Assembly: GCA_021413885.1 (NCBI GenBank)
Contig: JAIOPM010000019.1
Location: 1-64,000 of the forward strand
Direction: 5' to 3'
Source: Planctomycetota bacterium
Lineage (GTDB): Bacteria; Planctomycetota; UBA1135; GCA-002686595
DNA length: 64,000 nucleotides
Part shown: in pieces, positions 15,799-25,258 of the stretch
Layout of the letters: every line of letters starts with the position of its first letter
Position numbering within the stretch: the first letter of the stretch is position 1
Program-made: the position numbers and the translations under genes
Notes under the pieces: generated by a model
Databases searched by the model: none
The model's input: the letters and a program-made list of their open reading frames with translations, nothing else
Told to the model about the DNA's origin: nothing

Positions 15799-18700
15799 TC
15801 AGTTCGAGTACGCGAACCCGAACGTCGAGAGCCGCGGCGAGAGGTTGGTCGTCGCGTTGGCGATGAAGCTGAAACGCGCTTGCACGTACTTCGAGCCGTT
15901 CAACGTCGCGAGCGACGGCTTCCAACCCGAATCGAAGTTGAGGAACGTCGGCGTGAAGTTCAACATCGCGGTTCCGCCGAGCGCGGCGCTCTTGCTGTTG
16001 CCGTAGAAGTCGAGGTTGTCGGCGTTCGCCCACGAGCCTTGGTTCGAAGCCGACGGGAAGTTGTCGATCGCGGTCGCGCCGCGGTACGCGACGACGATCT
16101 GCGTGCCGGCCGGTTGGTCGACGGCCGCGGGCTCGATCACCGGCGGCGCGAACGTCGGCGCGGTGAACTCGGTGTCGAGCCAGATCGTGTGCGCGCGGCT
16201 GACGCGCACGACGAAGTCGGCTTGGCCGATGTACACGGAGTTGTCGGTCGGTAGCGTCGCGAAGCCGGTCGACGGATTCACGCCGCCGCTGGCGGCGATC
16301 TCGGCGTCGGGATCGACGGTCTTCGGCTGTCCGCCCGCGAGGATCCCGCCGGACGAGAACGCACGGAAGAACGGCGCGGCGGACGAGTTGATCGCGATCG
16401 CGATCTTCAGGCCGTTGAGCCCGATCGAGCTGCCGGAGGGATAGCAGCGGAACTCCATCAGCAACGGCAAGCCGACCGTCGGCACCGCGTCCTTCGCGTA
16501 CGGCACTCCCGGTGTCCCGATGCCGAACACTTGGACGAAGCGTCCGGTTTCCGCTCCCGTGCCGCCCGGCGCTCCTACGTACGTCTGCGCGGTGTCGCGC
16601 CAAGTGTAGTAGCGCGGCGCTTGGCCGGCGGGAAGTTGATGGTTCAAGGGCCACGGCTGCAGCACCGTGCCGCTCGCGGAAACGAACGTGTCCGCCGCCG
16701 CGACCGTGTAGCCCCAGTCCTTCGGGTGCACGATCGTCAACGGATCGCTCGCCGCATCTCCGACGTTGGCGGAGTACGTCTTGCTCAGGCCGCTCGCCGG
16801 GTACTTCGGCAGGAGCGACTGCGGGTTGATCACCTCGTCGGGCAGGAAGTGTCCGTGCGTCAGCGCCATCTGGAACTGCGGGAACTGATCGAAGTTCACC
16901 GAGCCGACGGAGGGCGACCAGTTCAAGCCTTCGACATCGACGTTCATCGTCGATTCCTCGGTCAACGAGAAGCCGAGGTCGTGGTAGCGCCACGCCTGCA
17001 TCATCTTCGAGCCGAGCGGCACGAGCGGCGTCTGGAGCCCCTGCGTGAACGGGATCATCGCGCCGACGATCGGATTGCTCGCGTCGAGCGTCGCGGAGAA
17101 GCGCGTCACCGGTCGCGGCACGAGCTGTTCGTTCGCGAGGTCGTAGAGGAATTGCCCGCGCACTTCCGGCGTCGGGAACGTCGCGAAGCTCGGCACGTCT
17201 TCGTCGGCCGACGAGAAGCGCAGCACGAGGTTGTCGCTCTGCACGCCGGCGGCTTGCGAGTCGAGTTCGAAGCTCGTGTGGAATCCGGCCGGGCGGAATT
17301 GCGCGCCGCCGGTGCCGCGGAGGCCTTGCGGTCCGCCGGCGAGCTCGACCTCGAACGTCTCCGCGAGACCGGTCGTGTGTTGCAGCGGGAGCGACGGAAC
17401 GAAAGTGAGATCGCTCTGCGACGCCGCGGTCACCAGCGTGCCGACGACGAAGCGGTGCAACGGCGACGTCTTGCTCGCGTCGAGGATCCGGAACGTGTCG
17501 AACGCGCCGAGCGACGCGGGGTCGATCGGTTGGTTGAACGAGACCGAGACCCGCGCGTTCGGCGAGACACCGCGCGCGGGCAACGCGAGCGGCGGCGGCG
17601 AGAACGTCACGAAGCACGCGGGCGGAGTCGTCGTGCCCGGTTGCCACTTCAAGCTGAGTTGCGCAGCGCCGGTGTGCGGCGACGTGCCGGTCAAGACTCT
17701 GAAGAGCGCACCGGTGATCACGCCGCCCACCGGAGCCGCGGACGGCGCGGTCGCGACCAGCAGCGAGCCGTTGCTCGAGATCAACGTGTCGCGCAGTTGC
17801 ACGGACGCGGCGCACGGCAGGCTCGCGTAGAGCAGGTCGAGCTGGAACGCGCCGCCGCCGAGCGGCGTCGCTTGCGTCACTTGAACCGCTTGGTGACCGA
17901 TGATCGTCAGCGGGACCGACGACGTGAGGAACGCTTTCTCGTCGTCGCTCGGCCGCGTCGCGAACGAGCGCACGACGTCGTGCGTCGCGGCCTCGGTGAA
18001 CTCGCCGCCCTGCCCGAGTGAAACGCCCGACGCGTTGCGCACACGCGAGCCGCCGTCGGTCGCGAGGCGCAGGACGACGTTGGGTTCGTTCTCGCCCGCG
18101 CCGCTCGGAAGTCCGAGCGGTTGCGCCGTCAGCGTGATGTCCGACGCGTCGACGTCCGCGGTCGAGATCGCGGGAGCGACAATCACGCGCGACGGATGGA
18201 ACTCGAGCCGACCGTCGCCGTCTTGGTCGATCATCGCCCCGTGGTGACGGTCGGCGAACACGCGCGCGGCGAACGGTCGATCGCCGAGGCGGCCGACCGC
18301 GAGGCGGATGCTCTCGCTGTCGACACTTTGCGGATCGAGCAGGTCGTCGAACGCGAGCACGAGCACGCCGTTGCGCGCGACGGTCGAGTACGGCGGCAGC
18401 TCACTCGCATCGAGCCCGTGATCCGCGAGACGTTCGAGGCGCGCGTCGAGCGCGGCGACGACGTCGAGGAACCGACGCGCGGTCTTCGGGTGCGCGACGA
18501 TCAGCTGATCGCGCGCGAACACGTCGTCGTAGTCGAGGCGCCAGTCGGCGTTCTCGAGCTCGACGTCCGCCGGCGCGACGAAGTCGCGGGTGACGAGCTC
18601 CTGTTCACCCTGCGCGCCGGTCGCGTACAGATCGACCAAGCGGCCGGCGTACACCGCTTCGAGCGCGAGCCGGTCGCCGCGTCCGTCTTGCAGCGTCGCG

Positions 18701-18858
18701 TTCAACAGCAGCTCGCCGCCGGGGCCGTCGAAGCGCGACGTGCCTTTCCCTCCGTCGCTGCCTTGCGAGCAAGCGCCGAAGAGCGCGATCGCGAGCGGCG
18801 CGATCCGCGCGAACGAAGTCCGAGAAGCGCGAGAGGAAGGCTGCAGCGGGAGGCGCAT
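15799..18858 (-). CDS. Large lipoprotein with Ig-like segment
   Basis: 1019 residues. The signal sequence ends in LFGAC with Cys30 as the lipidation site, so it is an anchored envelope protein. Near the middle ALPARGVSPNARVSVSFNQPIDP has the form of a bacterial SbsA-type Ig-like domain (the 'N-x-x-V-x-V-x-F-x-x-P-I/M-D' pattern), and a similar unit may precede it. The rest is beta-rich and low in charge clusters. The N-terminal third names nothing I recognise. AGGAG lies 8 nt before the ATG. It faces an aldehyde dehydrogenase gene across a shared terminator. A structural or binding role at the outer surface is likely; enzymatic activity cannot be excluded. Confidence 0.75.
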   Translation of the reverse strand: MRLPLQPSSRASRTSFARIAPLAIALFGACSQGSDGGKGTSRFDGPGGELLLNATLQDGRGDRLALEAVYAGRLVDLYATGAQGEQELVTRDFVAPADVELENADWRLDYDDVFARDQLIVAHPKTARRFLDVVAALDARLERLADHGLDASELPPYSTVARNGVLVLAFDDLLDPQSVDSESIRLAVGRLGDRPFAARVFADRHHGAMIDQDGDGRLEFHPSRVIVAPAISTADVDASDITLTAQPLGLPSGAGENEPNVVLRLATDGGSRVRNASGVSLGQGGEFTEAATHDVVRSFATRPSDDEKAFLTSSVPLTIIGHQAVQVTQATPLGGGAFQLDLLYASLPCAASVQLRDTLISSNGSLLVATAPSAAPVGGVITGALFRVLTGTSPHTGAAQLSLKWQPGTTTPPACFVTFSPPPLALPARGVSPNARVSVSFNQPIDPASLGAFDTFRILDASKTSPLHRFVVGTLVTAASQSDLTFVPSLPLQHTTGLAETFEVELAGGPQGLRGTGGAQFRPAGFHTSFELDSQAAGVQSDNLVLRFSSADEDVPSFATFPTPEVRGQFLYDLANEQLVPRPVTRFSATLDASNPIVGAMIPFTQGLQTPLVPLGSKMMQAWRYHDLGFSLTEESTMNVDVEGLNWSPSVGSVNFDQFPQFQMALTHGHFLPDEVINPQSLLPKYPASGLSKTYSANVGDAASDPLTIVHPKDWGYTVAAADTFVSASGTVLQPWPLNHQLPAGQAPRYYTWRDTAQTYVGAPGGTGAETGRFVQVFGIGTPGVPYAKDAVPTVGLPLLMEFRCYPSGSSIGLNGLKIAIAINSSAAPFFRAFSSGGILAGGQPKTVDPDAEIAASGGVNPSTGFATLPTDNSVYIGQADFVVRVSRAHTIWLDTEFTAPTFAPPVIEPAAVDQPAGTQIVVAYRGATAIDNFPSASNQGSWANADNLDFYGNSKSAALGGTAMLNFTPTFLNFDSGWKPSLATLNGSKYVQARFSFIANATTNLSPRLSTFGFAYSN

Positions 18859-18952
18859 GAGTCGACTCCTACGGTCGGCGGTCGGGGAAGTGCGTGAAAG
18901 CCGGAAGAGGGGCGCGCACTTAGGTTGCGAGCGAACTCGAAGTCACTGCGCT

Positions 18953-18970
18953 CGCGCGGAATTCCGCGCG
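18953..18970. promoter_or_regulatory. 18-bp perfect palindrome (possible operator or terminator)
   Basis: CGCGCGGAATTCCGCGCG lies about 95 bp before the lipoprotein start and 76 bp after the HEAT gene end. It could be an operator of the former or a loopless terminator stem of the latter; nothing decides. Confidence 0.35.
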
Positions 18971-19045
18971 CCTTTCGGACTTCGTCGTCGAGCGCACCGC
19001 AACTCCGCGGCCGGACCGACGTGCTCTCGATTCTACGAGCGTGTT

Positions 19046-20314
19046 CTACGAACCGGCGTTCGTGCGCGGAGCTTCGTCGGCGAAGCGAGCGCGATTCGCT
19101 TGCCACCAAGCGCGCCATTGCGCGGCGCTGTTGCCCGGGTTGGCTTGCGTCAAATTCTGCAACGCCTCGCGCACGCGCCGCACCTCGGCGCCTTGGCCGA
19201 CCGTGTACGCGCTGATCACGCGCACGTCGAGCACTGAGCCTTCGATCAACGTGTTGACCTGCGGATCGGCGACCGCGGAGAACTGCGCGACCTCGACGTC
19301 GTAATCCTGCACGTACGCGACTTGGCGGCCGACGAAGATGCTCGCCGCGGGCGGAGTCCAACCGCCGCCGCTCTGCGTCGCGGCCGCTTCGAGGTACGCG
19401 ATCAACGGCTCGATCGCCGACGGGTACTGCATCGCACCGAGCGCGTCGATCGCGTTCGCGCGCACCGACGAGTAGCGCGATCCGAGCGCGCGCACCACCG
19501 GCGCGACCACCGCGGGTTCGTCTGCGGTCTTCAGCGCGAGGGCTGCTTCATGGCGCACTTGTTCGGAGCCGTCGAGCACCGCGCGCGAGGCGAGGCCGCG
19601 CAGTTCCGCGCCCGGGCGCAGGCGACGCAACGCCAGCACCGCGAACGCGCGCACGCGCGACGAATCGGCGCCGAGTTCCTTGGTGAGCCGCGCGTCGAGC
19701 GTCTCGCGCTCGGCACGCGCGCCGAGTTGACGCACGGCGACCTCGCGCATCGTCGGACCGAAGCCCGCGCCGGCGCGGAACCACTCGGTCAGTCCGGCGT
19801 CGGTCTTCGCGTCGGCGTTCGAGGCCCGCACGAAGCTGGCGAGCTTGGCGCACGTGTCGAGCGCGATCTTCGAGTCGGGGTCGCGCGTCAGGAGCGTGTC
19901 GAGCTCCTTCACGCCCTCCGTCAAAAGCCCCGCGCCGCACAGCCAATCGGCGTACACGCCGCGGCGCGCTTGGTCGCGGTCGACGCCGACGGCGAGACGC
20001 TTCGCCTCGGCGAGCAAGTCGCGCTCGACCGCCGCGTGCACCACGCGATCGACGGGCAGCGATTTCCACGCGGTGCCGTCGAGGTACTCCCACTGGTCGC
20101 CGGCGAGGCGCGACTTGGCGCGCACGAATCCGCCGCCGGCGAGCGACAGGACGCGGCGCACTTCGCGCGCGTTCGGATCGACGGCGTCCGACGACGCGGC
20201 GGTGTCGGGCGCGGTCTCCTGCGCGGCGACCGTCGGCGCGCACAGCGCGAGTCCGACGAGGATCGAGAGCACCGACACGGTGGACGAACGACGAGCGTGT
20301 GTGGCGAGCTTCAT
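19046..20314 (-). CDS. Secreted HEAT-repeat protein with an embedded secretin segment
   Basis: 422 residues from the ATG at 20314. A signal peptide ends at VAAQE. About residues 30-190 are helical, with TPR-like spacing, and 190-320 are HEAT/PBS-lyase-like repeats (VRHEAALALKT, VRANAIDALGAM). Residues about 328-370 (19333-19205) read VAYVQDYDVEVAQF...ADPQVNTLIEGSVLDVR and match the beta-domain of the secretin at 48553-51186 at roughly 30 of 43 positions. After that the protein returns to the usual HEAT-family ending (LQNLTQANPG...WRAWW). So a secretin-derived hairpin seems inserted between repeats and tail. It may serve to pair with a secretin or form part of a beta-sheet; this is inference. 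No strong ribosome site is seen. Confidence 0.75.
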   Translation of the reverse strand: MKLATHARRSSTVSVLSILVGLALCAPTVAAQETAPDTAASSDAVDPNAREVRRVLSLAGGGFVRAKSRLAGDQWEYLDGTAWKSLPVDRVVHAAVERDLLAEAKRLAVGVDRDQARRGVYADWLCGAGLLTEGVKELDTLLTRDPDSKIALDTCAKLASFVRASNADAKTDAGLTEWFRAGAGFGPTMREVAVRQLGARAERETLDARLTKELGADSSRVRAFAVLALRRLRPGAELRGLASRAVLDGSEQVRHEAALALKTADEPAVVAPVVRALGSRYSSVRANAIDALGAMQYPSAIEPLIAYLEAAATQSGGGWTPPAASIFVGRQVAYVQDYDVEVAQFSAVADPQVNTLIEGSVLDVRVISAYTVGQGAEVRRVREALQNLTQANPGNSAAQWRAWWQANRARFADEAPRTNAGS

Positions 20315-20606
20315 GGCATCCAAGCTAGTGGGAGTGGAAGGTCGAGCAACCCGAGTTCGGCAAGCCCCACGCAAATCAACGCGCGCTGAAAAGAAGCAGG
20401 GCGGCGACGTGCCCCTTTCGGGTCCTGCCCACGCCACCGCCCATTCGAATACCTTGCTCTGCCGAGTCTGGCCTCGCGCTATCGCTCGGCAGACCGTGCG
20501 GTTCGTCGGGAGTGCGACCTTCGAACCGCGCGTTCGACGCGCCGCCGTGTTGAATTCCGCGCCCGGCGGGGTCGACGCCACGAGCTTCGCGAGTTTCGTG
20601 CCACCT

Positions 20607-22922
20607 TCAGGGTCCGGACGCGGTGGAGTCGAAGGTCAACGCGCCGGTCGCGCAGGTCTGCCGCACGAGCAAGCCGCGGCGCGCGAGTTCGGCCAGGATC
20701 GGCGCGGGGCGCGACTCGCTGATCCAGACTTCGGTCGGCCGCGTTCTAGCGAGCAACGCGCCGAGCCCTTCGGTCTCCGAGCCGTGGTGGGGCGCGAGCA
20801 GGACGTCGACCGGCCCGCGGAACGTCTCCGACGCGCTCTGGAGCGCGAGCGCCGAGCCCTCGGCGTCGCCGCACAGCAGCACGGCGCTCTCGCCGACCTC
20901 GGCGCGCAAACTGCGCGAGCCCAGGTTGCCCGGGCCGTCGTACGCGCGCACGAGGTCGAGCCGCAGCGGACCCGAGGTCGAGAGCCGCAGCCTGCCGACC
21001 CCGAGATCGAGCGCGCCGACCGCGAGCGCTGTCGCACGCGGCGCCGGGTCGAGCGCCCCCGCCCAGACGCGCGGGCGAAAGCGCTCGGCGATCCACGACA
21101 AGGCCGACACGTGGTCGCGATCGTCGTGGGACGCGACGATGCCGAGCGAGCCCGTGTCCCACGCCGCGAGCGTCGGAACGACCGCCGCTTGGGCGACCCG
21201 CGTGCGATCGCGGGAGCCGGCGTCGAAGAGCCACGTCTCGCCGCCCGGCGCGCGCAACGCGACCGCGGTGCCGTGACCGACGTCGAACGCGACGACCTCG
21301 AGCCCGCGCGGCGCCGCGACCCACGGCGCGAGCAACGCCGCCCACGCCGCGGCGGCGAGCGCGGCGAGTCGCGCGCGTCGCGCCGCAACGCCGCGGTGCG
21401 CGAGCGCCGCGAAGGTCGCCGCGGTCGCGGCGAAAAGGAGCCAGCCCGGCCGCGGCGGCAGGACGAGGGGCGTGCCCGGCAAACGATCGCCGAACGCGAA
21501 GAGCGCGAGCAGCGCCTTGGCGACCGCGACGAACGGCGGCGCGAGGTTCCAGCTCGGGATGCAGACCCAGATCCAACCGCCGAACAACAAGCACGCGAAC
21601 AGCGGCACCGCGGCGACGGTGATCAGCGCGCCCGGCACGCTGAACTCGCCGAACACGCTCCACGAGATCGGCAGCGTCGCGAGCACCGCGGCGCACGACG
21701 CGCCGAGCGCGAGGGCGACCGTCTGCCGCACGCGCCGCGCGAACGCGGTGTGCCAATGCTCCGCGAGCTCGAACCGTTTCGGTCCGACGAACAGCCGCGC
21801 CAGCGGCGCCGCCGCGAGCAGCAAGCCGAGCGTCGCCGCGTACGACAGGAGCAACGCGACCTCGCCGATCGCGCGCGGCGCGAGCGTCACCTCGGCGAGC
21901 AACGCGAAGCTCCACAGCGACAACGTGTCGACGCGCCGGCCGCCACGGGAGTTTCGCACGAGCGCGCCGGCCGCCGTCGCGAGCACGAACGCGACCGCCG
22001 CGCGCCGCACCGGCGATGCGCCGCCGGCGATCGGCACGTAGACGAGGACGGCCGCGAGGAACAGCAGCTCGCGCAACGCGCCGAAACGTCCCGGCAGGAT
22101 CCACGCGAGCAGCCCGCCGAGCGCGCGCGACAACGGCTGCAACGCGAACGCGGCGATCCACGTCACGTGTTGGCCGCTGACCGCGAGCAGATGCCGCGTG
22201 CCCGTGCGCGTGAAGAGGTCGAGCGTCTCCGCGTCGAAGCGCGACGTGTCGCCGCACACCAGCGCGCGCAAGAGCGGCCCGTTCTCCGGGCCGCCCGCGC
22301 GATCGCACGCGCGTGCCAGCGCTCGCCGCAAGCGCGTGAACGGATTCGCCGCGCGTGTGGAAGGCGCGAGGCGCACGATCTCGTCGGGGAGCGGCGTGCG
22401 CATGCCGCGCGCGTCGGATTCGTCGATCTCGCCGGGACCGCGTGCGGTGCGCGAGCGGTCCGCGGTCTCGAGCACGCGAATGCGTTCGCCTTCCTCGACC
22501 CAGCCCGCGCCGAGCTCGATCGTCTCACCGGGTCGTGGCTCGAGCGTTCCGTACTCCTTGCCGTGCAACGCGCCTTGCACGCACCACGCTCCCGCGACGT
22601 CGGGGGCGTCGAGCTCGGGCGTCACCGGATCGACCGCGGCGCGCGCGAACGACGCGGCCGCCAACGCGATCAGGATTCCGCCGGTCGGAAGCACCTCGCC
22701 GCGCCGCGCGATGCCGAGCTGCATCGATCCGCCTGCGCGGACCCAACCGCACACCCACGCGACCGACGCCACGACGAGCGCCGCGAGCGACGCGAACGCG
22801 AACGGAGCCCACGCGCCGCGGTGCACGCCGCCGGCCGCGCCGACGGCGAGCGCGAGCGCGACGGCGAGCAGCGGTCGCGCGGGCGGACGAGGATTCGAGT
22901 GTTTCTCAGGTGTCGCGCGCAC
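20607..22922 (-). CDS. comEC: ComEC/Rec2-type DNA uptake channel
   Basis: About 771 residues if the GTG at 22922 is the start; earlier starts would overlap the divergent coaD gene. There are two or more N-terminal membrane helices, an OB-like soluble part, then a polytopic competence domain with the hallmark RHLLAVSGQHVTW, about ten helices in all, and a C-terminal metallo-beta-lactamase-like domain (FDVGHGTAVAL, ASHDDRDHVSAL). ComEC forms the inner-membrane channel that takes up single-stranded DNA; the lactamase domain is thought to degrade the second strand. The motif has HDDRDH rather than HxHxDH, as is common in Gram-negative ComEC. No comEA or pilus gene is adjacent. Confidence 0.88.
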   Translation of the reverse strand: MRATPEKHSNPRPPARPLLAVALALAVGAAGGVHRGAWAPFAFASLAALVVASVAWVCGWVRAGGSMQLGIARRGEVLPTGGILIALAAASFARAAVDPVTPELDAPDVAGAWCVQGALHGKEYGTLEPRPGETIELGAGWVEEGERIRVLETADRSRTARGPGEIDESDARGMRTPLPDEIVRLAPSTRAANPFTRLRRALARACDRAGGPENGPLLRALVCGDTSRFDAETLDLFTRTGTRHLLAVSGQHVTWIAAFALQPLSRALGGLLAWILPGRFGALRELLFLAAVLVYVPIAGGASPVRRAAVAFVLATAAGALVRNSRGGRRVDTLSLWSFALLAEVTLAPRAIGEVALLLSYAATLGLLLAAAPLARLFVGPKRFELAEHWHTAFARRVRQTVALALGASCAAVLATLPISWSVFGEFSVPGALITVAAVPLFACLLFGGWIWVCIPSWNLAPPFVAVAKALLALFAFGDRLPGTPLVLPPRPGWLLFAATAATFAALAHRGVAARRARLAALAAAAWAALLAPWVAAPRGLEVVAFDVGHGTAVALRAPGGETWLFDAGSRDRTRVAQAAVVPTLAAWDTGSLGIVASHDDRDHVSALSWIAERFRPRVWAGALDPAPRATALAVGALDLGVGRLRLSTSGPLRLDLVRAYDGPGNLGSRSLRAEVGESAVLLCGDAEGSALALQSASETFRGPVDVLLAPHHGSETEGLGALLARTRPTEVWISESRPAPILAELARRGLLVRQTCATGALTFDSTASGP

Positions 22923-23012
22923 GGCGGCTCTCGAACCTGCTCGACCGGGCCGCGCGTCCGCGGTTACACGTCGCGCGCGAAAACGGCCGACGAAACCGGA
23001 GCTCGGTCTCGC

Positions 23013-23018
23013 TACAAT
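23013..23018 (+). promoter_or_regulatory. -10 box of coaD
   Basis: TACAAT ends 7 nt before the ATG at 23026. No good -35 is seen at 16-18 bp. The distance predicts transcription starting at or next to the ATG. Confidence 0.5.
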
Positions 23019-23025
23019 TCCGCGG

Positions 23026-23541
23026 ATGGCCAAGACCCGTCCGGCGCCCGCGAAGCACGCCCTCTTCCCGGGCACGTTCGATCCGGTGACCCTCGGTCAC
23101 GTGGATCTGGTGCGGCGCGCGGCGCGGGTGTTCGAGCGCGTCACGTTGGCCGTCGCGACCCATCCGACGAAGACCGGGCTCCTGTCGGTCGACGAGCGCC
23201 TCGTGCTGCTGCGCGACGCGAGCTCCGACCTCCCCAACGTCGACGTCGTGCGCCTCGAAGGCCTGGTGGTCGACGGCTGCAAGTCGCTCGGCGCCGGCGT
23301 GATCCTGCGCGGCCTGCGCGACGGCGCGGACGTCGAGTACGAGCTGCAGATGGCGCGCTCGAACCGAGCGATGGCGCCCGAGATCGAGACCGTCCTCCTC
23401 GCCGCGTCGCCGGAACACGCTCACATCTCGAGCACCCTCGTCCGTCAGATCGCGGCGCTGGGCGGCGACCTCGCGCCGTTCGTGCCGAAGTCCGTCCTCA
23501 CCCTCCTGCGCAAGCGTCGCGCGCGACCCCAAGGCTCCTGA
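23026..23541 (+). CDS. coaD: Phosphopantetheine adenylyltransferase
   Basis: 171 residues. FPGTFDPVTLGHVDLV (T17-H25 nucleotide-binding motif), ILRGLRDGADVEYE and HISSTLVRQIA (ISSTxxR) are diagnostic. The enzyme transfers AMP from ATP to 4'-phosphopantetheine to give dephospho-CoA, the penultimate step of coenzyme A synthesis, in the cytoplasm. It is first of three tightly packed genes (ridA starts 1 bp after its stop, ychF 10 bp later). A -10-like box ends 7 nt before its ATG and no ribosome site precedes it, so the message may be leaderless. A short basic C-terminal tail (RKRRARPQGS) extends past the family core. Confidence 0.95.
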   Translation: MAKTRPAPAKHALFPGTFDPVTLGHVDLVRRAARVFERVTLAVATHPTKTGLLSVDERLVLLRDASSDLPNVDVVRLEGLVVDGCKSLGAGVILRGLRDGADVEYELQMARSNRAMAPEIETVLLAASPEHAHISSTLVRQIAALGGDLAPFVPKSVLTLLRKRRARPQGS

Positions 23542-23542
23542 C

Positions 23543-23926
23543 ATGACTCGCAGCGTCGTCTCCACCTCCCACGCGCCGAAGGCGATCGGTCCGTACAACC
23601 AGGCGATCGTCGCCGGCGGTTTCGTGCACTGCTCCGGTCAGGTCGCGTTCGATCCCGCCACGGGCGAGTTCCTGAACGGCGACATCCGCGCGCAGACCGA
23701 GCGCGCGCTCCTGAACTTGAAGGCGGTGCTCGCGCAGGCGGGGACGAGCTTCTCCAACGTCGTCAAGTGCAACGTGTACTTGATCGACATGGGCGATTTC
23801 GCGGCGATGAACGAGGTCTACGCCCGTCACTTCACCGGTGAGCCGCCCGCGCGCTCGACCGTCGCCGTCGCGGCGTTGCCGCGCGGCGCGCGCGTCGAGA
23901 TCGACTGCACGGCCCTGTTGAGCTGA
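23543..23926 (+). CDS. ridA: RidA-family reactive enamine/imine deaminase
   Basis: 127 residues, full length for RidA (YjgF/YER057c/UK114). APKAIGPYNQAIVAGGFVHCSGQ at the start and PARSTVAVAALPRGARVEID near the end carry the substrate-binding Arg. The enzyme hydrolyses reactive 2-aminoacrylate and related imines formed by PLP enzymes to keto acids and ammonia. It begins 1 bp after the coaD stop, behind AAGG within coaD's last codons, and is very likely translated from the same message. Confidence 0.93.
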   Translation: MTRSVVSTSHAPKAIGPYNQAIVAGGFVHCSGQVAFDPATGEFLNGDIRAQTERALLNLKAVLAQAGTSFSNVVKCNVYLIDMGDFAAMNEVYARHFTGEPPARSTVAVAALPRGARVEIDCTALLS

Positions 23927-23936
23927 GGCGCGCACC

Positions 23937-25031
23937 ATGGGACTCGCATGCGGCATCGTCGGACTGCCCAACGTCGGCAAGTCGACCATTTTCAACGCGA
24001 TCACGGCGGCCGGCGCCCAGAGCGCGAACTATCCGTTCTGCACGATCGAGCCGAACATCGGCGTCGTCGACGTGCCCGACGAGCGGCTCGCGAAGATCAA
24101 CGGCTTCATCCCGACCGAGCGCATCCTCCCCGCGTCGCTGAAGGTCGTCGACATCGCCGGTCTCGTGAAGGGCGCGTCGCAGGGCGAAGGCCTCGGCAAC
24201 AAGTTCCTCGGCACGATCAAGGAGTGCGACGCGATCCTCCACGTCGTGCGCTGCTTCGCGAAGAAGGACATCATCCACGTCGCGGGCTCGGTCGATCCGT
24301 TGCGCGACATCGAGATCATCGACGTCGAGCTCGCGCTCGCAGACCTCGACACCGTCGAGCGCGCGCTCGACCGCGTGTCGAAGAAGGCGAAGGGCGGCGA
24401 CAAGGAATCGATCGTCCAACGCGACGCGTTCGAGAAGGCGAAGGGGTTGCTCGAGCGCGGCGACTCGTTGCGCTCGCACGCTTGGACCAAACCGGAGCGC
24501 GAGGCGCTCTTCCCGCTCTTCCTGATCACGATGAAGCCCGTGCTCTTCGTCGCGAACGTCGGCGACGACGACCTCGAAGGCCGTTCGCCGATGGTCGACG
24601 TCGTGCGTGCCCAGGCGGAGAAGTCGGGATCGCAGATGATCCCGCTGTGCGGCGACATCGAGGGCGAGCTCTCCGCGATGGAGCCCGCCGACCGCGCGAC
24701 GTTCCTCGCCGACCTCGGTCTCGCCGAGCCGGGCTTGAACCGTCTGATTCGTCAGGCGTTCAACTTGCTCGGCCTCTCCACGTACTTCACCGCGGGCCCG
24801 AAGGAGATCCGCGCGTGGACGATCCACAAGGGCGACACCGCGCCGGTCGCCGCAGGCGTGATCCACTCGGACTTCGAGAAGTTCTTCGTGCGCGCCGAGA
24901 TCTACTCCATCGACGACCTCGTGCAGTTCAAGAGCGAGGCGGCGATCAAGGCCGCGGGCAAGCTGCGTTCGGAAGGCCGCGAGTACGTGATGCGCGAGGG
25001 CGACATCGCTCACTTCCTGATCGGGAAGTGA
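23937..25031 (+). CDS. ychF: Ribosome-associated ATPase YchF
   Basis: 364 residues, the standard length of YchF/OLA1. G1 motif GLPNVGKST (9-17), switch I region NYPFCTIEPN, DIAGLVKGASQGEGLGN as G3, and a C-terminal TGS domain (FTAGPKEIRAWTIHKGDTAP). It is an Obg-related protein that prefers ATP to GTP and binds ribosomes; it is linked to oxidative stress control. It is third in the coaD-ridA-ychF set. About 227 bp without a gene follow. Confidence 0.96.
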   Translation: MGLACGIVGLPNVGKSTIFNAITAAGAQSANYPFCTIEPNIGVVDVPDERLAKINGFIPTERILPASLKVVDIAGLVKGASQGEGLGNKFLGTIKECDAILHVVRCFAKKDIIHVAGSVDPLRDIEIIDVELALADLDTVERALDRVSKKAKGGDKESIVQRDAFEKAKGLLERGDSLRSHAWTKPEREALFPLFLITMKPVLFVANVGDDDLEGRSPMVDVVRAQAEKSGSQMIPLCGDIEGELSAMEPADRATFLADLGLAEPGLNRLIRQAFNLLGLSTYFTAGPKEIRAWTIHKGDTAPVAAGVIHSDFEKFFVRAEIYSIDDLVQFKSEAAIKAAGKLRSEGREYVMREGDIAHFLIGK

Positions 25032-25144
25032 GCCTCCGCGGCGGCCGCGCGAGTTCGCGCACGCCGTGCGCGATTGCGCGCGCATCGTTTCGCGTTCGTC
25101 ATCTCTGCGGCCGAAGTCGAGGCGATCTTCGGACTCGTCGGGAC

Positions 25145-25172
25145 TTGTGACGGCGCCGTTCGAAACTAGGTA
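25145..25172 (+). promoter_or_regulatory. Promoter of the glycine-rich secreted protein gene
   Basis: TTGTGA (25145-25150), 16 bp, TAGGTA (25167-25172), about 86 bp before the ATG at 25259, which has its own GAGGT ribosome site. Confidence 0.45.
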
Positions 25173-25258
25173 CGAGTCGCGCGCTACATCGCCGCGTCGA
25201 TTCGCGATTCATCCCGTCGCGAGTCGCTCGAGACCCCTTTCGAATCGATGAGGTAGCC

